This document shows positions 8,979-16,727 of a stretch of DNA of 64,000 nucleotides, piece by piece. The stretch's first letter is position 1. Every line of letters begins with the position of its first letter. Source of the DNA: SHLQ01 sp964562985 (GTDB taxonomy: Bacteria > Actinomycetota > Acidimicrobiia > Acidimicrobiales > SHLQ01); assembly GCA_964562985.1 (NCBI GenBank), contig CAZLWE010000001.1, positions 1 to 64,000 of the forward strand, written 5' to 3'. The notes under the pieces are model-generated. The model made no database searches. It had not been told where the DNA came from and worked only from the letters and a program-made list of their open reading frames with translations. Position numbers and translations under genes: made by a program.

Positions 8979-10220
8979 TTAGCCGTTCTCCGCGCGCTTG
9001 CGGGCGAGGTTGCGTAGGCGCAACGCGTTGAGTTTGATAAAGCCCTCAGCGTCGTACTGATCGTAGGTGCCGCCATCCTCTTCAAAGGTGGCGATCTTCT
9101 CGTCGAACAGCGAATCGTCAGACTTGCGGCCAACAACGTCGACGTTGCCCTTGAACAGCTTCACCCGAACTTCTCCGTTGACGAACTGCTGGGAGTTATC
9201 GATCGCAGCCTGGAGCATCTCCCGCTCGGGGCTCCACCAGAAGCCGTTGTAGATCAGCTTGGCGTAGCGGGGCATGAGCTCGTCTTTGAGGTGAGCCACT
9301 TCCCGGTCGAGCGTGATCGATTCGATGCCGCGGTGCGCTCGCATCATGATCGTGCCGCCAGGCGTTTCGTAGGCGCCGCGGGACTTCATTCCGACGAACC
9401 GGTTCTCGACGATGTCGAGACGACCGATGCCGTTCGCTCCACCGACCTCGTTGAGATACGCGAGAACCGTCGCTGGCGACATTTCCTTGCCGTCGATCGC
9501 CACGATGTCGCCGCCGCGATAGGTGATGTCGAGATACGTCGCTTCGTTGGGTGCGCCCTCGGGCGAAACCGACCAGCGCCACATCTCCGAAGGAGGCTCG
9601 GTCCACGGGTTCTCCAGAGGCCCGCCCTCATAGGAGATGTGCAGCAGGTTGGCGTCGGTTGAGAAGGGTGACTTCGCGCCTCGGGTCTTGTCGATCGGGA
9701 TATCACGCTCGGCCGCGTAAGCGAGCAGCGTCTCGCGCCCACCCAGATCCCAAATTCGCCACGGGGCGATCACCTTGATCTCGGGAGATAGGGCGTACGC
9801 GCCAAGTTCGAATCGCACTTGGTCGTTGCCTTTGCCAGTCGCGCCATGTGAAATCGTGTCCGCATCGTGTTCAGCGGCGACCTCCACGAGTCGCTTGGCG
9901 ATAAGTGGACGGGCAATGGAGGTACCCAGCAGGTACTCGCCTTCGTAGATAGCGTTCGCTCGGAACATCGGGAAGACGAAGTCTCGGACAAACTCCTCTC
10001 GCACATCGTCGATCACGATCTGCTCTGCTGGCACGTCCATCTTGAGCGCCTTGGCGCGTGCGGGCTCTAACTCTTCGCCCTGACCGAGGTCTGCGGTATA
10101 GGTGACGATGTCGCAGTCATAGGTCTCACGCAACCAGGCGAGAATCACCGATGTGTCCAGGCCTCCCGAGTAGGCCAAGACGACCTTATTCACGGTGCGT
10201 GGGTCAATGTTCGCTGACAT
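8979..10220 (-). CDS. argG: Argininosuccinate synthase
   Basis: ArgG joins citrulline and aspartate using ATP to give argininosuccinate. The N-type ATP pyrophosphatase P-loop AYSGGLDTS is at about residues 16-24, followed by the TADLGQGEE region. The citrulline/aspartate-binding segment HGATGKGNDQVRFE is present at about 125-138. The 413-residue length is normal. It starts 7 nt after argR ends and ends 2 nt before argH, so the three are tightly co-transcribed. Confidence 0.98.
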   Translation of the reverse strand: MSANIDPRTVNKVVLAYSGGLDTSVILAWLRETYDCDIVTYTADLGQGEELEPARAKALKMDVPAEQIVIDDVREEFVRDFVFPMFRANAIYEGEYLLGTSIARPLIAKRLVEVAAEHDADTISHGATGKGNDQVRFELGAYALSPEIKVIAPWRIWDLGGRETLLAYAAERDIPIDKTRGAKSPFSTDANLLHISYEGGPLENPWTEPPSEMWRWSVSPEGAPNEATYLDITYRGGDIVAIDGKEMSPATVLAYLNEVGGANGIGRLDIVENRFVGMKSRGAYETPGGTIMMRAHRGIESITLDREVAHLKDELMPRYAKLIYNGFWWSPEREMLQAAIDNSQQFVNGEVRVKLFKGNVDVVGRKSDDSLFDEKIATFEEDGGTYDQYDAEGFIKLNALRLRNLARKRAENG

Positions 10221-10227
10221 GGGTCTC

Positions 10228-10689
10228 CTATATTCCTGCGAGTGTGCGAATGGTTTCGGCCAGCGCCTTGCCGGTCGTGTCTTCGGTTGCGACGATCAGA
10301 ATCGAATCGTCGCCTGCGACGGTACCGAGAACACCGTCGAGACCCGACCGATCGAGCGCAGAAGCCACGACATGAGCCGAGCCGGGCGGGGTCTTCACCA
10401 CCACCAAGTTGTGGGAGGAGTTCACATCGGCGACCCAATCGGAGAGCACCCGACGGAGGTGATCCTCGGGTGCGACCGTCTCGTTGCTGTGATCGGGCAG
10501 TCCGTAGACGAGGTCTCCCCCTGGTACGCGAACTTTGATCGCGCCGATGTCTTCGAGGTCGCGCGACACCGTGGCCTGTGTGGCCTCGATCCCCTCGCCC
10601 TCGAGCAACTCCACAAGCTGCCCCTGCGAGGTAACGGCAGTCTCCCCAAGCAATTGCACAATCCGATGCTGCCTTGAAGTCTTAGACAT
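10228..10689 (-). CDS. argR: Arginine repressor
   Basis: ArgR is the hexameric, arginine-activated repressor of arginine biosynthesis. The N-terminal winged helix (about residues 1-70) contains the recognition helix QATVSRDLEDIGA. The C-terminal oligomerisation and arginine-binding domain carries GTVAGDDSILIVA, the signature with the Asp pair that contacts arginine. I chose ATG 10689 (MSKTSRQ) over the upstream in-frame start at 10698 because family members start near this point; the product is 153 residues. It sits inside the operon it should control, and its probable operator lies at 16228-16247 before argC. Confidence 0.96.
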   Translation of the reverse strand: MSKTSRQHRIVQLLGETAVTSQGQLVELLEGEGIEATQATVSRDLEDIGAIKVRVPGGDLVYGLPDHSNETVAPEDHLRRVLSDWVADVNSSHNLVVVKTPPGSAHVVASALDRSGLDGVLGTVAGDDSILIVATEDTTGKALAETIRTLAGI

Positions 10690-10713
10690 GACTCGCACCT
10701 AGGTGGCACGACT

Positions 10714-10815
10714 TGGGAGTGAGGAGGGACGACGAACGGCTCGGGGCCTCAGGCAGTCCGCAGAGCCCACCGAGCGAAGCGAATGGGCGATTGCCGGGAG
10801 CGAAGCGGGAAAGTA
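10714..10815. repeat. Interspersed intergenic element, copy A (argF-argR gap)
   Basis: The 135-bp gap between argR and argF is unusual in an otherwise gap-free operon. It contains a G/A/C-rich sequence (GGAGTGAGGAGGGACGA..., CCTCAGGC at 10747-10754, then repeated GAGCGAAGCG). The same elements in the same order occur between pheT and pheS at 23515-23590. No reading frame is seen. Confidence 0.5.
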
Positions 10816-10833
10816 GATCGAGCGACATAAAAC

Positions 10834-11718
10834 TCATCCCCCGAGCGCAAACGCGAGATATCCCCGAGCCGCGTGCATTCGATTCTCGGCCAGTTTCCAG
10901 ACTCTGCTGGCAGGACTATCCACTACTTCGTCGGTTACTTCTTCGCCGCGGTGTGCTGGCAGGCAGTGCAAGAACACCGCGTCGCCGGCTGCCTTCATCA
11001 GCTCGCCGTTGACTTGGTAGTCAGCGAAGGCTTTGAGCCGAATCGCCGACTCGGCTTCTTGACCCATCGAAGTGAACACGTCGCTGTAGACAACGTCGCA
11101 GCCCTCCACCGCTTCCAACGCGTCGGTCGTGGTTTGTACTTCGGCACCGGTTGAACGAAGGAGCGCGAGATCCTCCTCACTAAAGCTGTACTCGGCGGGC
11201 GAAGCGATGCGCATAACTCCCCCGAGCATTCCGACCGCCAGACCGAGTGAGCGGGTCACGTTGTTTGAATCGCCAACGTAGGCAACCGTGCGCCCCTCGA
11301 CCGAGCCGAACTCTTCGATGATTGTGAGTACATCGGCCAGCGCCTGCATCGGATGCGCTGCATCGCTCAGCAGGTTCACGACCGGCACTCGGTCTACCGC
11401 AGCCATTCGTTCAACGACCGAGTGGCTAAAGACTCGGGCACCTAGCGCGGCGTGGAATCCGGCGAGCGTCTTGGTGACGTCCTCAACCGATTCTCGGGTG
11501 TCTATCCCGACCTCGTCGCCTTGGATATACACCGGGTGGCCGCCGAGTTGCGCAACCGCCATCTCCATCGAGTTTCGCGTCCGAAGGCTGGGCTTTTCGA
11601 ACACCAGCGCCATGCCCTTCCCCGAGAGCACCTGAGGAGGAGCATCGCTTTGGGCCAGGGACAAGACGTGTTGTAGTTCGTCGACGGTCAGGTCATTAAT
11701 TTCGAGTAGATGTCGCAT
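10834..11718 (-). CDS. argF: Ornithine carbamoyltransferase
   Basis: ArgF transfers the carbamoyl group of carbamoyl phosphate to ornithine, giving citrulline. The carbamoyl-phosphate motif is SLRTR (usually STRTR), HPMQ is the second ligand site, and HCLPAHRGEEV near the C-terminus supplies the catalytic Cys. I chose ATG 11718 rather than the upstream start at 11733 because it has a GGGAG ribosome binding site 7-8 nt upstream and starts right after the argD stop. The product is 294 residues, slightly short but complete. The carbamoyl phosphate would come from CarAB, also in this window. Confidence 0.97.
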   Translation of the reverse strand: MRHLLEINDLTVDELQHVLSLAQSDAPPQVLSGKGMALVFEKPSLRTRNSMEMAVAQLGGHPVYIQGDEVGIDTRESVEDVTKTLAGFHAALGARVFSHSVVERMAAVDRVPVVNLLSDAAHPMQALADVLTIIEEFGSVEGRTVAYVGDSNNVTRSLGLAVGMLGGVMRIASPAEYSFSEEDLALLRSTGAEVQTTTDALEAVEGCDVVYSDVFTSMGQEAESAIRLKAFADYQVNGELMKAAGDAVFLHCLPAHRGEEVTDEVVDSPASRVWKLAENRMHAARGYLAFALGG

Positions 11719-11719
11719 G

Positions 11720-13018
11720 TCAGGCTCCCGCATGAAGGACCGAAGCGATCATCCGAACCGCTTCGTCAATCTCGTTCTTGTTTGTCGTGATGGGTGGCGC
11801 AAGGCGAAGTGCCGTAGCGCTCACGCCGTTAACCAGTACCCCAGCTTCAGCACACAGCTTGGCGATCTCGCCGCCCGTGCGATCCTGCAGGCCGGCCTGG
11901 TTGAGTTCGGCTGCCAAGAGAAGACCTGCGCCCCGTACCGAGTCCACACCCGGAAGCGCCAGCAGAGCCTCAGTAAGGTATGCACCGAGTTCTGTGGCGA
12001 CCGACGGAGCATTCATTTGTTCCATCACGGCGAGCGTGGCTCGCGCAGCAGATGCGGCGAGCGGTTGCCCGGCAAAGGTTGAGCCATGATCACCGGGCTT
12101 AAGGATCTCCGCCACCTCGCGTTTCGCCCAGACCGCGCCAATGGGCATGCCGTTGCCAAGACCTTTGGCCAGGGTGACAATGTCGGGCAGAATCCCTGCG
12201 TGTTGGAACCCGAACCATGCACCGGTTCTGGCGACGCCCGTTTGGATCTCGTCAAGGATGAGCAGCAACTGCCGCTCATCGCAGAGCGCCCGCAGTTCGC
12301 GTAGGTACTCGGGGTTCGGCGTATTCACGCCCCCTTCGCCTTGGATGGGCTCGACGAGAATCGCGCCGACGGTTGGATCGAGCGCTGCTTCCATGGCCGC
12401 TACGTCGTCGTAGGCCGCGTGGCGAAAGCCCTCCGGTAGCGGGTGGAACGTCTCGTGCTTCTCGGGCTGTCCCGTCGCATGCAACGTGGCCAGCGTGCGT
12501 CCATGAAACGACCGCAGTGCCGACAGCACCACATGGCGGCCGCGTCCGTTGTGTTTGCGAGCGATCTTGATGGCAGCCTCATTGGCCTCGGCGCCGGAGT
12601 TCTGGAACAGCACCTGGCCGCGTTGGCTTCGTGGCGGCTGAGGGATTCCTGCAACAACAGGGGTTGTGTCGGCGTCCCGTCCGACCACGGCGGAGCCGTG
12701 CGATGAGGAGGGGAACGTTTGGATCAAACGATCGATGGTGATCGCGACCTCTGGACCGGGGATGGTGTTGTAGAGGTTGCTGACGTGGGTGAGCGTCTTT
12801 GCTTGTTCAGCGATGGCTTCGGCGACGACAGGATGGCTGTGACCGAGGCTCGTAACCGCCAACCCACACAGGAAGTCGAGGTAACGCTTGCCCTCCGCGT
12901 CCCACAGTTCGGTGCCTTCGCCGCGGACGAAGGTCACCGATGGAGCCCCGTAGTTCGACATCAGTGGGCAAAACGACAGGCCAGGCCCGGCGTTCACCGC
13001 TTCGGCATGCGTAGTCAT
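11720..13018 (-). CDS. argD: Acetylornithine aminotransferase
   Basis: ArgD is a PLP enzyme that converts N-acetylglutamate semialdehyde to N-acetylornithine. The PLP lysine lies in DIVTLAKGLGNGMPIGA, and the cofactor-binding DEIQTGVARTG motif precedes it. The 432-residue product is longer than the usual ~400. About 25-30 extra residues (SSSHGSAVVGRDADTT...PRSQRG) are inserted just before the conserved NSGAEANEAA motif and have no counterpart I know of. The insertion keeps the frame and lies at a surface loop position, so the enzyme is probably active. The start overlaps the argB stop (ATGA). Confidence 0.96.
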   Translation of the reverse strand: MTTHAEAVNAGPGLSFCPLMSNYGAPSVTFVRGEGTELWDAEGKRYLDFLCGLAVTSLGHSHPVVAEAIAEQAKTLTHVSNLYNTIPGPEVAITIDRLIQTFPSSSHGSAVVGRDADTTPVVAGIPQPPRSQRGQVLFQNSGAEANEAAIKIARKHNGRGRHVVLSALRSFHGRTLATLHATGQPEKHETFHPLPEGFRHAAYDDVAAMEAALDPTVGAILVEPIQGEGGVNTPNPEYLRELRALCDERQLLLILDEIQTGVARTGAWFGFQHAGILPDIVTLAKGLGNGMPIGAVWAKREVAEILKPGDHGSTFAGQPLAASAARATLAVMEQMNAPSVATELGAYLTEALLALPGVDSVRGAGLLLAAELNQAGLQDRTGGEIAKLCAEAGVLVNGVSATALRLAPPITTNKNEIDEAVRMIASVLHAGA

Positions 13019-13914
13019 GATTGGTCTCCAAGGGTGATCTTGGTGCCGATACCGGCGTCGGTGAACAGTTCGAGCAACAGCACGTGGGGCACCCGCCCAT
13101 CGAGCATGTGCGCAGCATTAGCACCGGCCTCAACCGCTTCGATGCACGCCCCGATCTTCGGGATCATGCCGCCAGCGATCGTTCCGTCGTCGATCAACGC
13201 CTGCAGTTCGCCAACGTCGGCCTGGGCGATGATTGACGCCGGGTCGTCCACGTCGCGGAGCAGCCCGGGCACGTCGGTGAGGTAAATCGCCTTCTCGGCG
13301 TTCAGCGCGCCAGCCAGTGCGCCGGCAACCGTGTCGGCGTTGATGTTGTACGCCTGCCCGTCGCCGTCTGACCCGATCGTTGAGACGACCGGAATCATCT
13401 CCTCGGAGAGGAGGCGTTCGATGATGTTCGGGTTCACGTCGACGATGTCACCGACGAAGCCCAACTCCGGGTTCCTCGGTGTCGCTTCGATCAGTCCACC
13501 GTCTTCTCCGCTGAGGCCGACGGCATAGGCGCCGTGCACGTTGATCGCTCCCACGATGTCGCGCCCGACCTTGCCGACGAGCACCATTCGGGCGACGTCT
13601 AGCGTCTCGGCATCGGTGACCCGCAAGCCTTCGCGGAACTCCGACTTTTTGCCGAGGCGTTCGAGCAGGTTTCCGATCTGCGGACCACCACCGTGCACGA
13701 CGACCGGTTTCATCCCGACGCTGCGAAGAAGCACAATGTCTTCCGCGAAGGTCTTCGATAGCTCAGGATCGACCATGGCGTTCCCGCCAAACTTCACCAC
13801 GATGACAGCTCCGCGGAACCGATCGATGTAGGGCAACGCCTCGATCAGAGACCGCGCCCGCTTCGCAGGTTCAAAGCCTCTATCGACGACGTCTTGTGCA
13901 GTTGGTTCGTTCAT
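13015..13914 (-). CDS. argB: Acetylglutamate kinase
   Basis: ArgB phosphorylates N-acetylglutamate, usually the arginine-inhibited step. The amino-acid-kinase core shows VVKFGGNAM near residue 40, VVVHGGGPQI in the next strand, and TDVPGLL near the nucleotide site. The N-terminal helix rich in Arg and Ala, typical of arginine-sensitive forms, is present. I chose ATG 13914, 5 nt after an AGGGG ribosome binding site; a GTG two codons upstream (13920) is the alternative. The stop overlaps argD. Confidence 0.97.
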   Translation of the reverse strand: MNEPTAQDVVDRGFEPAKRARSLIEALPYIDRFRGAVIVVKFGGNAMVDPELSKTFAEDIVLLRSVGMKPVVVHGGGPQIGNLLERLGKKSEFREGLRVTDAETLDVARMVLVGKVGRDIVGAINVHGAYAVGLSGEDGGLIEATPRNPELGFVGDIVDVNPNIIERLLSEEMIPVVSTIGSDGDGQAYNINADTVAGALAGALNAEKAIYLTDVPGLLRDVDDPASIIAQADVGELQALIDDGTIAGGMIPKIGACIEAVEAGANAAHMLDGRVPHVLLLELFTDAGIGTKITLGDQS

Positions 13915-13922
13915 GATCACCC

Positions 13923-15161
13923 CTAGGACCGATATCCGGCATTGATTTCGATGTAGCCGTGGGTGAGGTCACATGTCCACACGGTGGCCGCACCATTGCC
14001 GACACCAACGTCGACGCTCAGCCGCACCTCATCGCCCTGAAGATGTGCGGTAGCCCGATCTTCGCTGTAGCTCGCGGCCTGCCAACCCTTCTCGGCCACA
14101 AGTTCATCGCCGATCATGATTGTGAGAGCGTCTCGATCAGCCCGTTCTCCGGCCTTCCCAACCGCCATGACGATCCGTCCCCAGTTGGCATCCGATGCGG
14201 CAAGCGCTGTCTTCACGAGAGGTGAGTTCGCTATCGACAGCGCGATCGTCGACGCCGCATCCTCATGTTCAGCGCCGGTAACGGTGATCGCTACGAACTT
14301 GGTCGCGCCTTCGCCATCGCGCACGATCTGATGCGCGAGGTCGAGGTTCACCGCTCTCACGGCCTCGGCTAGCGCTGCATAACGCGGATCGTCGAGAGAC
14401 GAAATGATCTCGTTGCCTGCCGCGCCAGTCGCGATGAGCCAAACGGAGTCACTGGTGGAGGTATCGGAGTCGACGGTGATCCGGTTGTAGCTCGCCGTAG
14501 CCGAATCCGTCAGCATGCGTTGCAGGACATCGGGAGCGACAGCTGCATCGGTGAAGACGTAGCCGAGCATGGTCGCCATGTCCGGGGCGATCATGCCGCT
14601 TCCCTTCGCGAAACCGGCGACATGTACCGTGTGGCCATCTATGTCGACCGATGCAGAGGATCCCTTCGCAAAGGTGTCGGTTGTGCGGATGGCGTTCGCG
14701 GCCGCCTCCCAGGTCGCAGGCCCACTTTCAGCAAGTCCGGGAACCATGGCCTCAAGGCCAGCGACCAACCGATCGTCTGGCAGGGTCTCGCCGATCACGC
14801 CTGTCGATGCCAACTGGACATCTTCGGGTTCGACGTTGAGCGCAGCCGCAATCGTGTCAGCGGTTAGTTGAGCCGAGGTTTGACCGGCCGCTCCGGTAAA
14901 TGCGTTCGCGTTACCGCTGTTGCAGACCAGCGCGCGGACCGTACCCCGACCAAGAACCGACCGAGACCAATCGACCGGCGCGGACGGGCACAGCGATTTG
15001 GTAAACACGCCAGCAACCGAACTACCTGCGGGAACCACGGCGAGCATTAGATCTGCCCGATTCTCATATCGCAGACCAGCCTCATAGGTCGCCAGCTGCA
15101 CCCCAGCAACCTGCGGCAACTCAGGGAACGACTCGGGTGCAAGTGGTGATACGACGCTCAT
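13923..15161 (-). CDS. argJ: Bifunctional glutamate N-acetyltransferase / amino-acid acetyltransferase
   Basis: ArgJ moves the acetyl group from N-acetylornithine to glutamate, closing the acetyl cycle; bifunctional forms also use acetyl-CoA. The self-cleavage site lies in KGSGMIAPDMATML, with the nucleophile at Thr197 of the 412-residue product. The start is ATG 15161, which overlaps the argC stop as ATGA. A longer open frame extends about 100 codons upstream, but it is Arg/His-rich antisense to argC and not protein-like. No argE deacetylase is needed in this cyclic route, and none is seen. Confidence 0.97.
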   Translation of the reverse strand: MSVVSPLAPESFPELPQVAGVQLATYEAGLRYENRADLMLAVVPAGSSVAGVFTKSLCPSAPVDWSRSVLGRGTVRALVCNSGNANAFTGAAGQTSAQLTADTIAAALNVEPEDVQLASTGVIGETLPDDRLVAGLEAMVPGLAESGPATWEAAANAIRTTDTFAKGSSASVDIDGHTVHVAGFAKGSGMIAPDMATMLGYVFTDAAVAPDVLQRMLTDSATASYNRITVDSDTSTSDSVWLIATGAAGNEIISSLDDPRYAALAEAVRAVNLDLAHQIVRDGEGATKFVAITVTGAEHEDAASTIALSIANSPLVKTALAASDANWGRIVMAVGKAGERADRDALTIMIGDELVAEKGWQAASYSEDRATAHLQGDEVRLSVDVGVGNGAATVWTCDLTHGYIEINAGYRS

Positions 15162-16210
15162 GGATACACGCCAATCGATGTAAGCCCGAGCGTTTCTTCT
15201 AACCCCAGGGCAAGGTTCGCGTTCTGGACCGCCATACCCGATGCGCCCTTCATGAGATTGTCGAGCGAGGCGATGGCCATGACCGTGCCGGTGCGTGGGT
15301 CGACCCGGGCGGTGAGGTGCACGGAGTTCGACCCCAACGTGGCTTTCGTCGATGGACTCCGCTCGTCGACGACCATGAAGGGCTCGCCCTCGTAGAAGTC
15401 GGCGAGTGCATGAAGGGCATCTTCTGTCGTGATGCCGTCCTTCGCCGGGCGGCCGTAACACGTAGCGATAATGCCCCGATTCATGGGTGCAAGGTGCGCG
15501 GTGAACAAGACGCTCGTGGGCGTATTGGTCTTTTGCGAAATGGCTTGTTCAATTTCGGGGGTGTGGCGGTGCGACAACAACGCGTAGGCGGTGATGTTCT
15601 CATCGACGGTGCAAAAGGTCGTGTTCTCCTTCGGCGGTCGGCCAGCGCCGCTCACTCCAGTTTTGAGATCGACGATCATCGGGTCCGGGTCGATCAATCC
15701 CGCGGCGAGCAACGGTGTCAGGGCAAAGACCGAAGTCGCAGCATTGCAGCCCGTGGCAGCGATCAGTTCTGCACCACGGATCTCCTCTCGAAACAGCTCG
15801 GGCAAGCCGTAGACGAACTGGTCGAGCAATTCGGGCGCCGTGTGTTCGGCCTTGTACCACTCGGGGTACAGGTCCTTATCGCAGAGCCGGAAGTCCGAGC
15901 CAAGGTCCACGATGTGGCCGACCTTGCCGCGAATCTCGGGGATGACACCCATCGAGATGCCATGCGGCAAACCAACGAATACCAGATCGAGCCCTTCGAC
16001 CAGTTCAGGGGTGAAAGGCTCGTACTTACGATCGCCATATGCAGCAGCGAGGCTCGGATACAGATCTGCGATCTTTGTCCCCGCTTTCGAATCGCCAGTT
16101 GCGGCGATGAGCTCTAGGCTCGGGTGTCCGTCGATGAGACGCAACAGTTCGGTGCCCGTATATCCGGACGCACCGACGATGCCGACTCGTTTTGGTTGTG
16201 GCTTGGCCAT
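15158..16210 (-). CDS. argC: N-acetyl-gamma-glutamyl-phosphate reductase
   Basis: ArgC reduces N-acetylglutamyl phosphate with NADPH. The dinucleotide-binding motif GASGYTG is at residues 13-19, and the catalytic Cys155 is in GCNAATS. Length (350 residues) is typical. It is the first gene of argCJBDFRGH. The mRNA is probably leaderless: a TAGGCT box (16217-16222) lies exactly 6 nt before the ATG, and no ribosome binding site is evident. The ARG box at 16228-16247 covers the place where RNA polymerase would contact the -35 region. Confidence 0.98.
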   Translation of the reverse strand: MAKPQPKRVGIVGASGYTGTELLRLIDGHPSLELIAATGDSKAGTKIADLYPSLAAAYGDRKYEPFTPELVEGLDLVFVGLPHGISMGVIPEIRGKVGHIVDLGSDFRLCDKDLYPEWYKAEHTAPELLDQFVYGLPELFREEIRGAELIAATGCNAATSVFALTPLLAAGLIDPDPMIVDLKTGVSGAGRPPKENTTFCTVDENITAYALLSHRHTPEIEQAISQKTNTPTSVLFTAHLAPMNRGIIATCYGRPAKDGITTEDALHALADFYEGEPFMVVDERSPSTKATLGSNSVHLTARVDPRTGTVMAIASLDNLMKGASGMAVQNANLALGLEETLGLTSIGVYP

Positions 16211-16216
16211 CTAGAC

Positions 16217-16222
16217 AGCCTA
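16217..16222 (-). promoter_or_regulatory. Candidate leaderless -10 box of the arginine operon
   Basis: TAGGCT on the minus strand lies 6 nt before the argC ATG. This matches the TANNNT-N6-start arrangement seen at several other genes in this window. No clear -35 hexamer is present. Confidence 0.6.
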
Positions 16223-16227
16223 CAGAA

Positions 16228-16247
16228 ATATGCATGGCAATGCATAT
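16228..16247. promoter_or_regulatory. ARG box (ArgR operator) upstream of argC
   Basis: A perfect inverted repeat, ATATGCAT-GGCA-ATGCATAT, with 8-bp arms. The TGCAT half-site is the core of actinobacterial ARG boxes. Relative to a transcription start at the argC ATG it covers about -18 to -37, a position where ArgR would block RNA polymerase. A further TGCA-containing half-site follows at 16250-16258. The ligand assignment rests on the motif and on argR in the operon. Confidence 0.8.
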
Positions 16248-16268
16248 TGATGCAGCATTGTGCGGTCG

Positions 16269-16631
16269 CTACACCTTCGGCCTCGGCGGCCACTCATTGG
16301 ATTGGGCCGACACATCCTCGACTGTCGCCCCTACGGCCGGCGGCTTGTAACTGACGTAGCGTTCCCATCTGCGCGTCGGCCGGGGCGGGCGATCGAGCCA
16401 CGGCAGCGGGTCCTTGGGCTGAGGTTCGACCGCGGGTGCCGCCTGCTGATCTTGCTCGACATGGACCGACTGTCTGGTTGCTTGCAGATGCAACAAGGCG
16501 TTCCTAGCCCGCAGCTCGCGAATCTCTCGCTCGAGTGCCTCGACCTCCGATGCCAACGTCGTCATGGCCACCGCGTCAGGGGGTTCGCCATCTTCTGAGT
16601 TTTTGGCTGAAATAGGCTCAAATTCGCGCAC
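16269..16631 (-). CDS. Small coiled-coil hypothetical protein
   Basis: I do not recognise this 120-residue product. Residues about 25-50 (LASEVEALEREIRELRARNALL) form a clear heptad coiled coil. The rest is Pro-, Trp- and Arg-rich and probably disordered. No signal peptide or membrane segment is seen. It lies between the arginine promoter region and the acyltransferase, with the same orientation as both. The heptads suggest a real gene, but the short length leaves doubt. Confidence 0.55.
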   Translation of the reverse strand: MREFEPISAKNSEDGEPPDAVAMTTLASEVEALEREIRELRARNALLHLQATRQSVHVEQDQQAAPAVEPQPKDPLPWLDRPPRPTRRWERYVSYKPPAVGATVEDVSAQSNEWPPRPKV

Positions 16632-16727
16632 TGGTGGTCTTCTCCAGCTGACAACCTAGTCAGCGAGGACAGCCCTACGAGAACCGGGCGCGAACTTTGC
16701 AGCGTTCGCCCTCGCATGCCGCCCGAA

